Origin: Agelas oroides
Lineage: Eukaryota > Porifera > Demospongiae > Agelasida > Agelasidae
NCBI GenBank assembly: GCA_949130485.1
Contig: OX422183.1
Location: 19,809,934 to 19,873,933, forward strand
Direction: 5' to 3'
Length of the DNA: 64,000 nt
Part shown: one piece after another, positions 1 through 7,782 of the stretch
Layout: the number at the start of each line of letters is the position of its first letter
How positions within the stretch are numbered: the first letter of the stretch is position 1
Program-made: the position numbers and the translations under genes
Notes under the pieces: generated by a model
Seen by the model: the letters and a program-made list of their open reading frames with translations, nothing else
Database searches by the model: none
Told to the model about the DNA's origin: nothing

Positions 1-538
1 GCCAATATGTTGACCTTTGCTTTCATGCATTATCCTACCTTGTTTGCATACTTTTTGGCATGCCATCCCTACATTTTTAATGTTTTTTAAGTCTTGTTTC
101 TGTACTTTTTTGATGTTAATCTCAGTTACAGTTAGACCTAAGCCTAAGAAGAATATCTCAAGTGTAACTGCAACACCAGAACTTTTGAAACAGTGTTGAC
201 AGTTTAGTAGTGGTTCCAGGCATGTAATAATTATGTGTAATATAGCCAGCTAGAACCTGATGAAGGGCCAACCACTCTCCCTACCAAACTTTGTGAAACA
301 AATTTCATGATTCAGTTGTCATGACGACTGACCAGCTGCAGCACAGAAAACTATCATACTGACAACTGACCATCCTAGCTTTACAGTTCACTAAAGCTGT
401 GAGTAGGCTATTTTAGTGTAGCTACAAGTAGGTAGCGCCTTACCTACGTGGTGTTCATAAGCCTTGCCCAATGTCGCGGGGGGGGAAAGACAGTGTCAGC
501 CACGCGTACTGCCCGCTGGCCCTTTCGCTTGTTTACTA
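1..538. other. No gene recognised
   Basis: AT-rich sequence with only short open frames that show no recognisable domain or splice structure. I see no repeat or RNA gene here. Confidence 0.5.
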
Positions 539-586
539 GTCTCGCTTCCAGACCAATGACCGTGGTCTTTGGTCTGGGAACGAGAC
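539..586. repeat. Short hairpin with GGTCTGGGAACGAGAC arm
   Basis: Two 22-nt arms (539-560 and 565-586) pair with three mismatches around a 4-nt loop. The right arm resembles the TCGTTCCCAGGC termini of several MITEs further along the window, so this may be a very short member or relic of that family. Confidence 0.6.
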
Positions 587-1005
587 TTCGTGTGCGCATG
601 CGTACAAAATTAGAAAATGGCGTCCTAAGCAACGGACAGCAGCCTCAGTGTTGTGAATAGCTTTTGTTGACCAGGGTGAATTTGAAGCTATGAAGACGCT
701 GAGTGGTCGTAGGGCTCCGCGCTGGGATAAGCATCAGTTTCGTGCTAAAATGACGGTGAGTACTTAAACCGTTTGCGAGTTATCGTCGTTTGACAAGTGG
801 TCTGAACAAAGAAGAAGAAAGAATACGAAAAATGGCACTTTTGCTACCGCACACTTTTGCGTTTAGCTGTCTTCCGCGTGGGTTTTGGGCAACTATATGA
901 GTCTTACTGATCACAAAGGCACTCAAAGAGGAAGCCTGGGCGCTTAAATAAGCTTTTAGCGCGTTTGTGGTGACGTTATACGGCTTTTGCTTAAGTATTG
1001 CATAT

Positions 1006-1051
1006 AGGATGCCGTAAAGTACAGCGTAAACTCCGCATTGAACGTATAAAT
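1006..1051 (-). repeat. Left TIR of SWIM/CXXC/OTU element
   Basis: 46 bp, inverted match to 18640-18685 with two mismatches. It contains CTCCGCATTGAACG. The predicted first ATG of the element's coding region (1134) lies 83 bp inside. Confidence 0.7.
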
Positions 1052-1133
1052 ACAACTTACGGTACGATAAACTGCGCATGCGCACTTCTAAATTTGTCGC
1101 GGGTACTTCGCGGGCAATAGCAGCGATAGTAGC

Positions 1134-2504
1134 ATGGCGAGCAAAGAGAACCCGGCAGGGAATGAGTCTGGAAGGCAAGAGATTGATGATCTGCCGGAAA
1201 AGAGTCACTTGGGCAAGCCAGAAATTAACAATGACAAGCAGAAATTGGAATTTATGTGGATGGACTGGCACTTTGCAGTTCAAAATTGCAACCTTTCTCA
1301 ACAACACTTTGAAACAGATACACATATACTGGGTCGCTGCATCTCATGCTACAAGAACAAGAGAGGGGCAGAGTACGTCGGTTGGTGCAGCAGCACAAGG
1401 CTGTTCGGGCAACTGCATGCTGTGAATGTGAACAAAATGGGAACAGTGTCACAAAATGTCGACAAGAATTACATCATGATGGTGAAAATGCATTCTACAT
1501 GAACAAAGTTACCTCAACAGGGTCAGAACTCCCACAACGTTGCCTGGAACTACAAGGTCTCCAGATGAAGTGCTACTCCTCAAGACCTGGAGAAATGAAC
1601 GAGCCATATGTAACAGGGTACATGGTGCCTTACAGTGACAGCAACTGGGAAGATTGGTTTCAACGATTCACTCTACAGACAGGATGTGAATACACAATTC
1701 GCTCAGGAAAGCAGAGCAACACACAGTCAAGGGAGACAGGAATGATGGAGACGGAAGGAAAACTTTTCACATACACTTCTGCATAGTCGCACGCCTATAG
1801 CTGCTTGCGTGGTGGTACAGGTCGATTCAAGTCACTTTGTCTTGGGAAGAAAAATTGCTCATCACTTGGAACTAGACGATTCGGATGTAAAGCAAATTTG
1901 CAGGTGCGACTCTTGAATGAGAGTAACGGTGTGCAAGTTTTGGAAATCCAAATACCAATGATGAGTGCTCACTTACCTGCACACAACCCATCCTCAGTCA
2001 CTGACCATCAAAGAAGAGGATGCTGTGAATGGTGTGTACAGTGTAAAATCAAACAGAGGAATGTACAAAGTACAAATCCAGGAAGGAAGTTGTTCATGCC
2101 CTTACTTCACACAGAGTAGAATCCCCTGCAAGCACATCTTCAGCATTATCCAGAATTTCAAGTGGAGGTGGGAAGACTTACCTCACTCCCTCACAGAAAG
2201 CCCATTCATGACACTTGACAATGACATACTACAGGACGAACACTCTGATTTGTGTGTTGTTGAAGAGGACAAGTCGGCTCCATTTACATCAACTCCAATA
2301 CCACTCCATCAGACACCTGGCTCCAAACTGCTGCGCCTGCAAAAGCAGTTGAGGGATGAACTTGCCAAGTGCAGTGCAGCTGTTTTCATGGTTGATGATA
2401 TAGCCATCTTGGAAAATGTGCAGAGAAAGGTACACAGCATCCATTCAGAGCTGCTATCAACATCTTCCATCTGCGAGAAGGAAGAGGAGCTACCCATTCT
2501 CAAG
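1134..2504 (+). pseudogene. FAR1-like/SWIM zinc-finger protein, 5' part, frameshifted and cut by PLE
   Basis: An ATG at 1134 opens 122 codons. After that the recognisable protein continues in other frames, so this is a decayed gene. In frame 2, VPYSDSNWEDWFQRF and RRFGCKANLQVRL (about 1620-1960) resemble the Cys/His-containing FAR1-like DNA-binding region of MULE-type transposases, and stops interrupt it near 1785. In frame 0, CSCPYFTQSRIPCKHIF (about 2085-2140) fits the SWIM zinc-binding pattern CxC...CxH. The DDE domain normally between these two is not visible, and the frame switch near 2010 may mark its deletion. The frame-0 reading ends at 2504, where PLE sequence begins, and resumes in the same frame at 16569 (IKEEVSEY). 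Confidence is high for SWIM and moderate for FAR1-like. Confidence 0.65.
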
Positions 2505-3093
2505 AAGTTGGGGTATCGGGTGGGGGAGCGCCAACACTGCTACGCACATCGTAGCTCCCATTTGTTGAGGCAAGGCTCGCATAGTTGTGTAAATTGTGTC
2601 TTCTCCTAATGCGTGGGGATCGTTGAGGGAGAGGGGGGGGTGATGGCCACTTGTTCTGGATTATGCTGGGGGTGGGGCTGAATAGTTCGATGGATCCGGA
2701 TAGGGATTCTTCATGCTGGGGGCTAGTGCTATGGGAAGAGGTTAGACTGTTAGTGGGGCTAAGTGGAGGGGGAGGTGGCTGGTCCTGGGTGGAATCAGGG
2801 GTAGGGGCATGGACTGGGCTTGCGGTGGGTGTGGGGCTAAACAGTAAGGGGGAAGGGCTATGGTTAACAGATTCTATACTACTTATACAGGGCATGCACG
2901 GGGTTACCGAGAGTACCAGCCTAAATTGGCTGTTTGGTGTCTCTTGTATGCTGCTGATGCTGTCATCCTGCGTCTGGGGGGGCTCTGACAGTATCTCCGG
3001 GGACGTAATCGGTTCCTCGGTGTAGATCTCCCTGGACCGAAGGGCGTATCTCAGGCGAGTAGTATAGTGCAGTAGTTTCAAAAATGACGTCAT
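2503..3093 (-). pseudogene. PLE ORF1, truncated terminal copy
   Basis: Starts at the same ATG context as the full copies (ATG at 3093, overlapping a TGACGTCA palindrome) and reads the first 197 codons. It is then cut at the host junction near 2503, where the flank continues as SWIM-protein coding sequence. AGAAGTTGGGG is shared between the host side and the element at the breakpoint, so the exact base is uncertain. No ORF2 follows. Confidence 0.85.
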
Positions 3094-3476
3094 ACTGCGG
3101 CGCTGCGGTATAGGCTTATTGATGAGGACAGTAGGAGGGGGTTGGCAAAACTTTATTCTCTGCTTAGAGGCCCGACGTTTCGCTCATCTATGGAGAGCTT
3201 TTTCAAGGGTAAGTACAATGAAATGAAACAGCGCTTAAATATAGGTTTGCTTAGTAACAGCGTGTATGATAACTAGCAACGGCGTGTATCTAGTGATAGC
3301 GTGTTTGCCATGGGAACAGCATGCTATCGTAAACTATGTAAGGCCTAAGGGATACAGCATGTGAAAGGCCTAAAGGGACTTCAAATACAAACAAAAAATA
3401 ATAAGGGAGGTATACTCCAGGGAACGAACCCTGGAGGGACAACAAAACGGGAGCAATGGCAGTAGGTGTAGGGAGG
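3094..3476 (-). other. PLE spacer/5' region, unit 1
   Basis: 383 bp between the ORF2 stop of unit 1 and the ORF1 start of the truncated copy. It contains the conserved hammerhead-like motif at 3171-3210 and near-duplicate GGCCTAAGGGA / GGCCTAAAGGGA elements about 26 bp apart. By position it serves both as the 3' end of one unit and the 5' leader of the next. Confidence 0.8.
3171..3210 (-). ncRNA. Hammerhead-ribozyme-like motif, PLE spacer 1
   Basis: On the minus strand a stem GCTC/GAGC with a 9-nt loop is followed directly by GAAACGTCGGG, matching the stem II-GAAAC half of a hammerhead core. The other half reads CTTGAAAAAG rather than CTGATGAG, so catalytic positions look degenerate. PLEs are known to carry hammerhead ribozymes in this position. 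Activity is not implied. Confidence 0.45.
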
Positions 3477-6245
3477 CTATGGGATGATATTTAGTCCGTA
3501 GGGTTCTATTGTTCTTAAGGCCTTGATCCAAGCACTTTCTCTCTTCTTCAGACTTCTTTGATCTTCTGTGCTTTCAACTGGCTGGACTTGGACGTCAGAG
3601 GGGATGTGGTGGTTCTGTTGGACATGTCTATACAGGCGAGTTTGTACCCAGTTAGCTGGTCTTTTGGTGAACATTTCTCTCAAATGGTTTCTGAATCTAT
3701 TGTGTAAGGGTTGTGTGGTCATTCCTGCATATTGGACTTTACATCTAGTGCATGTTATTACATAGATGACATTCCTTGTTTTACAGCTGATGGTGTTTGT
3801 AATCTTGAGGTTGTGGTATGTACCTTTGGAGGTGCTCTTAATATAAGGTTTGGTATCGAGGGCTCTGCATGTCAAGCAGTTTTTACTGCATCTTTTGATT
3901 AGTGGGGGTGCATTCAGGGCAGGCAGGGGTTCACAAAGGAGAGTGAGGTCTCGGTCAATTTTATATACGATCTTTGAGTCCTCTAGTCTTGCTTGGGTAA
4001 GCTGTTTTCTGATGCTCTTATGGGTTCTAAAGGCTACCGTGGGTCTATTTGGGAAAAGTCTAGAAAGTAGCGGGGATTTCTCGATGAGGTGCCAGTGTTT
4101 AACAAGCAATCTTCTGAGGCGGTGTGTTGGTAAATGCGGTGAATATGTAGTAGTGAAAGTTAGGCGTTCATCTCCAGCGTGTGGTTTGCTTGCTAGTGTT
4201 TTTAGTCTGTCAGGGAATTTAATCCCTCTAATGCTCTCGTCTATGGTCTCTTGCCTATATCCTCTTTTTTTCATATTTTCGACATGCTTCTCTCTGTGCG
4301 TTTGGAATGTAGCTTCGTTTGAGTTCGTTCGGAGGTATCTAAGTAGTTCTCCTTTGATGATACCCCGGCCCGTTCCAGGGGGGTGGGCAGATGAGGCATG
4401 TACATACTGTTGGGTATTGGTGGGCTTGATATGGGTTTTGATATCCAGGATGCCTTCCTTGGCAAATCTCTCCCCTTTGTATAAGCATAGGTCTAAGAAC
4501 GTGATTTCGTCTGTTGAAAACTCGGCAGTAAAATTAATGCGCGGGTGTAGGTTGTTGATGCTTTTGATGAACTGTTCCAGGCTTTCTTTCGTGTCAGTCC
4601 ACACTAAAAATATATCATCTATGTATCTCTTCCAATGTATGGGGGAGGGGTTTGTTTCAGAAAGGATTCTGGATTCCAGTGCACCCATGAAAATGTTAGC
4701 ATAGGCAGGTGCCATCTTTGTACCCATGGCTGTGCCTTGTTTCTGAATGTAAAATTTATCGTTAAATCTGAAAACATTTTTGTAAAGAATGAGTTCTAAA
4801 AGCTTTTTTAGCCAACTGGTTGGAGGACACAGAGGGTCCTTGTTATCCCAGTTTTCAATGGCTTGAAGCGCAGCGTGAATGCCATCTTCCGTCGGGATGT
4901 TGGTGTACAATGAGGAAACATCCAGGGTACAAAGAATGCAGTCCTTGGGTAATTTAGTGGATTCTATGTATTTAACAAATTCATTTGTGTCTTTTATGTA
5001 GGAGGGGAGTGACTTCGCCAGGGGCTGAAGCCAGTGGTCCAAGTAAGCTGAAATCTTTTCAGTTGGACCATCACAACCTGAGACTATGGGCCTAGCTGAG
5101 GGTGGGTTTTTATGTATCTTTTTTAGGAAGTACATTTCCTGTGTCCTCACCATTCGTGGAGGTAGGAGGTACTCAGCAGTGGGTTTATCTATGTGTCCCT
5201 CTTGGTACATGGATCTAACAGCTTGGGTTACTTCTGCGGCTACTTGTTTAGTCTGGTCTTCCTGAAGCTCATTGTACGTATCTCTATCTGAAAGATGCTG
5301 TAAACCAGTTTCAATGTATTCCTGTCTATCTTGTATTACAACAGTGGATCCTTTGTCTGCCTTTTTGATGATAATGTCTTTCCTTTTTCTAAGTTTTCTG
5401 AGGGCTATTCGTTGGCGTTGGCTTAGATTGTTTCTAGTCCTATGTGGTTTCAACTTGGTAGCTTCTATCTTGAGGGCATATATATAGTCTTCTAGGCAAT
5501 TATTCGTTGATGGGGGGGGTATGTAATTGCTTTGGGGTTTAAATTTCCTTTTCTTTGGCCTGTTTTGCTGAAACTCATATTTAAGCCTAAGGGTACGGGC
5601 AAATTTGTTTATATCTTTCTGAATGGCAGATGGGTGTGGTATGGGTGGGGTTGGGACAAAACCTAAACCTTTGCTGAGTATCGAAGTCTCCTCTTTGGTG
5701 AGGGTGCAGGAGGACAAATTTACACAGTGGTCATTGTTTTGTACTCTATTTGGTTTTTGTTTATGTTGATTGTTATGATTATACCTTATAAATCTACGGC
5801 ATTCTTTACTGTTACTTTTCAAAGGATATTCAGCTTCGTCACTTGAGCGTAGCTCAGGGGGGCTGGCTTGGGGGCTAGTTGGTGTGCCTGTAGTGGGGGA
5901 AGCTTGAGAGACATTAATGGTGGGGGCTTGGTTAGTGGGAATGGAGGTAGAGGTGGAAGAATGAGTGCCATTAGGGGGGGTGGGGGTAGTTTGAGTGACA
6001 TGAGGGGTGGGGGGGGTTGTGTGTGCATGTGTGATTGGGTTGGGATATGGTGGTACTGCGGTGGTGGGGGGTGTGGTCTTTTCCTGTGGCACGTGTGTGC
6101 GTGTCGTTGGGTTGGGATGTGGTGGTATTGTGGTGGAGGATATGGTCTCATCCTGTGGTGTGCGGCTTGTTTTCGTGGGAAAGCCGGCTTGTTCCCACAC
6201 TTGCCGTTTGGGTGTCGTGGGGATTGAGGGTTTGGTATCCGAACA
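3477..6245 (-). CDS. PLE ORF2: reverse transcriptase with GIY-YIG endonuclease, unit 1
   Basis: Open frame from 6245 (after TAA at 6246-6248) to the stop at 3477. Counted from the GTG at 6200 it encodes 907 residues. N-terminal 130 residues are Pro/Thr-rich. ILSKGLGFVPTP (174-185) and KKADKGSTVVI (279-289) are PLE RT landmarks. TLDVSSLYTNIP carries the first catalytic Asp (about 427), GTAMGTKMAPAYANI is motif B, and RYIDDIFLVW (525-534) is the YxDD box. The C-terminus has a Cys cluster CSKNCLTC (771-778), then the GIY-YIG region IYVITC...QYAGMTT...NRFRNHL (812-840) and a candidate catalytic Glu in KKRESAWI (about 888). The Cys cluster and GIY-YIG suggest the Neptune/Poseidon side of PLEs. The first internal Met is residue 331, after the RT start, so translation must come from ORF1 by -1 frameshift or an unusual start. 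Unit 1 has Ser at 173 and Gln at 736 where the other units have Leu and Arg. Confidence 0.93.
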   Translation of the reverse strand, partial: CSDTKPSIPTTPKRQVWEQAGFPTKTSRTPQDETISSTTIPPHPNPTTRTHVPQEKTTPPTTAVPPYPNPITHAHTTPPTPHVTQTTPTPPNGTHSSTSTSIPTNQAPTINVSQASPTTGTPTSPQASPPELRSSDEAEYPLKSNSKECRRFIRYNHNNQHKQKPNRVQNNDHCVNLSSCTLTKEETSILSKGLGFVPTPPIPHPSAIQKDINKFARTLRLKYEFQQNRPKKRKFKPQSNYIPPPSTNNCLEDYIYALKIEATKLKPHRTRNNLSQRQRIALRKLRKRKDIIIKKADKGSTVVIQDRQEYIETGLQHLSDRDTYNELQEDQTKQVAAEVTQAVRSMYQEGHIDKPTAEYLLPPRMVRTQEMYFLKKIHKNPPSARPIVSGCDGPTEKISAYLDHWLQPLAKSLPSYIKDTNEFVKYIESTKLPKDCILCTLDVSSLYTNIPTEDGIHAALQAIENWDNKDPLCPPTSWLKKLLELILYKNVFRFNDKFYIQKQGTAMGTKMAPAYANIFMGALESRILSETNPSPIHWKRYIDDIFLVWTDTKESLEQFIKSINNLHPRINFTAEFSTDEITFLDLCLYKGERFAKEGILDIKTHIKPTNTQQYVHASSAHPPGTGRGIIKGELLRYLRTNSNEATFQTHREKHVENMKKRGYRQETIDESIRGIKFPDRLKTLASKPHAGDERLTFTTTYSPHLPTHRLRRLLVKHWHLIEKSPLLSRLFPNRPTVAFRTHKSIRKQLTQARLEDSKIVYKIDRDLTLLCEPLPALNAPPLIKRCSKNCLTCRALDTKPYIKSTSKGTYHNLKITNTISCKTRNVIYVITCTRCKVQYAGMTTQPLHNRFRNHLREMFTKRPANWVQTRLYRHVQQNHHIPSDVQVQPVESTEDQRSLKKRESAWIKALRTIEPYGLNIIP

Positions 6246-7399
6246 TTATTTCTTGAGGCTTTCTTCTCTCTTTTCTCCCTGAGTTGATTTCTTAATTTGT
6301 TAGCACGGTTTTCAATGGGAGTTATTTTGTTTTCAATGATCTTTGTGAGCCTTTGTTTGTCTTTGATTGAAAGGCTTGAGGCTTCTGCCTTACTAAACAT
6401 GCTCTTTTTGGTCGATTCTATCTTAGATTCAATTGTATTGGCTAGGCTCTTATAATGCTCGAGTACCAAGTCTCGTAACCTGTTACCGATTTCGGTTTGG
6501 AGGGATAAGATTTCTTTCCGTAGGTTTGAGTTTTCAAAGTCTGGCACTTGGACTGGCAATTTTATCCTAAATCCTTTCGGAAAAGAGTGTTGGTTGGCCT
6601 GTATGCTTAGAAACTTGGTGTGATGTCTAACTCGTTCCTGTTTGAGCCTAAGGGTGGACAATGCTTGTCTGAGGCTTTCCAAATTTGGGGTGGGGCTTAC
6701 TGAGTCTTGCGTGTGGGGACTAGTGTGCGTGTTGGTGGATCCATTGGTGGATGCTGCGGGTTCCCCATTTGTCAGGCTGACAGGCTCTTGCACTGTACCT
6801 GAATTGTCAGAAGTTGGGGTATCGGGTGGGGGAGCGCCAACACTGCTACGCACATCGTAGCTCCCATTTGTTGAGGCAAGGCTCGCATAGTTGTGTAAAT
6901 TGTGTCTTCTCCTAATGCGTGGGGATCGTTGAGGGAGAGGGGGGGGTGATGGCCACTTGTTCTGGATTATGCTGGGGGTGGGGCTGAATAGTTCGATGGA
7001 TCCGGATAGGGATTCTTCATGCTGGGGGCTAGTGCTATGGGAAGAGGTTAGACTGTTAGTGGGGCTAAGTGGAGGGGGAGGTGGCTGGTCCTGGGTGGAA
7101 TCAGGGGTAGGGGCATGGACTGGGCTTGCGGTGGGTGTGGGGCTAAACAGTAAGGGGGAAGGGCTATGGTTAACAGATTCTATACTACTTATACAGGGCA
7201 TGCACGGGGTTACCGAGAGTACCAGCCTAAATTGGCTGTTTGGTGTCTCTTGTATGCTGCTGATGCTGTCATCCTGCGTCTGGGGGGGCTCTGACAGTAT
7301 CTCCGGGGACGTAATCGGTTCCTCGGTGTAGATCTCCCTGGACCGAAGGGCGTATCTCAGGCGAGTAGTATAGTGCAGTAGTTTCAAAAATGACGTCAT
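5819..7399 (-). CDS. PLE ORF1: proline-rich/coiled-coil protein, unit 1
   Basis: 526 codons from a good ATG (7399) inside a TGACGTCA palindrome. Residues 30-230 are Pro/Ser/Thr-rich and low complexity. A middle region with GFRIKLPVQVPDF is followed by a long charged helix (about 290-390), probably a coiled coil, and a basic stretch (REKREKKASRNN). The last about 120 residues are Pro/His-rich and overlap ORF2 in another frame. No enzymatic motif is visible. An upstream ORF of this kind is known in some PLEs, where an RNA-binding or chaperone role is assumed but not shown. ORF1 and ORF2 overlap by about 425 nt of open frame, with ORF2 in the -1 frame. Confidence 0.88.
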   Translation of the reverse strand: MTSFLKLLHYTTRLRYALRSREIYTEEPITSPEILSEPPQTQDDSISSIQETPNSQFRLVLSVTPCMPCISSIESVNHSPSPLLFSPTPTASPVHAPTPDSTQDQPPPPPLSPTNSLTSSHSTSPQHEESLSGSIELFSPTPSIIQNKWPSPPPLPQRSPRIRRRHNLHNYASLASTNGSYDVRSSVGAPPPDTPTSDNSGTVQEPVSLTNGEPAASTNGSTNTHTSPHTQDSVSPTPNLESLRQALSTLRLKQERVRHHTKFLSIQANQHSFPKGFRIKLPVQVPDFENSNLRKEILSLQTEIGNRLRDLVLEHYKSLANTIESKIESTKKSMFSKAEASSLSIKDKQRLTKIIENKITPIENRANKLRNQLREKREKKASRNNVRIPNPQSPRHPNGKCGNKPAFPRKQAAHHRMRPYPPPQYHHIPTQRHAHTCHRKRPHPPPPQYHHIPTQSHMHTQPPPPLMSLKLPPPPLMALILPPLPPFPLTKPPPLMSLKLPPLQAHQLAPKPAPLSYAQVTKLNIL

Positions 7400-7782
7400 A
7401 CTGCGGCGCTGCGGTATAGGCTTATTGATGAGGACAGTAGGAGGGGGTTGGCAAAACTTTATTCTCTGCTTAGAGGCCCGATGTTTCGCTCATCTATGGA
7501 GAGCTTTTTCAAGGGTAAGTACAATGAAATGAAACAGCGCTTAAATATAGGTTTGCTTAGTAACAGCGTGTATGATAACTAGCAACGGCGTGTATCTAGT
7601 GATAGCGTGTTTGCCATGGGAACAGCATGCTATCGTAAACTATGTAAGGCCTAAGGGATACAGCATGTGAAAGGCCTAAAGGGACTTCAAATACAAACAA
7701 AAAATAATAAGGGAGGTATACTCCAGGGAACGAACCCTGGAGGGACAACAAAACGGGAGCAATGGCAGTAGGTGTAGGGAGG
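7400..7782 (-). other. PLE spacer/5' region, unit 2 to unit 1
   Basis: Same 383-bp spacer as in the other units. Its hammerhead-like motif has one substitution: GAAACATCGGG in place of GAAACGTCGGG on the minus strand. Confidence 0.8.
7477..7516 (-). ncRNA. Hammerhead-like motif, PLE spacer 2 (variant)
   Basis: Same stem GCTC/GAGC and GAAAC as the other spacers, but the base after AC is A instead of G (plus strand GATGTTTCGC at about 7481). If the motif functions, this substitution falls in its conserved GAAAC-GUC segment. Confidence 0.42.

Noticed and set aside
780..1325. 181-codon minus-strand frame near the left TIR
   Set aside because: It runs through the TIR and the promoter side of the SWIM gene; part of it (LYLYVQCGVY...) is only the translated TIR, also seen at 18624.
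1134..1502. Intact short gene at 1134
   Set aside because: The open frame ends while recognisable homology continues in another frame, so it is the start of a frameshifted gene, not a complete one.
3171..3210. Calling the PLE motif a functional hammerhead ribozyme
   Set aside because: The CTGATGA half of the catalytic core is not present in canonical form, so only a hammerhead-like relic is supported by sequence.
3850..4704. 284-codon plus-strand open frame inside each PLE unit
   Set aside because: It is antisense to the RT-coding ORF2, repeats with every unit and shows no domain; a shadow of ORF2.
5868..6282. Gly-rich plus-strand frames over the ORF1/ORF2 overlap
   Set aside because: Reverse complement of the Pro-rich dual-coding segment; composition alone keeps them open.
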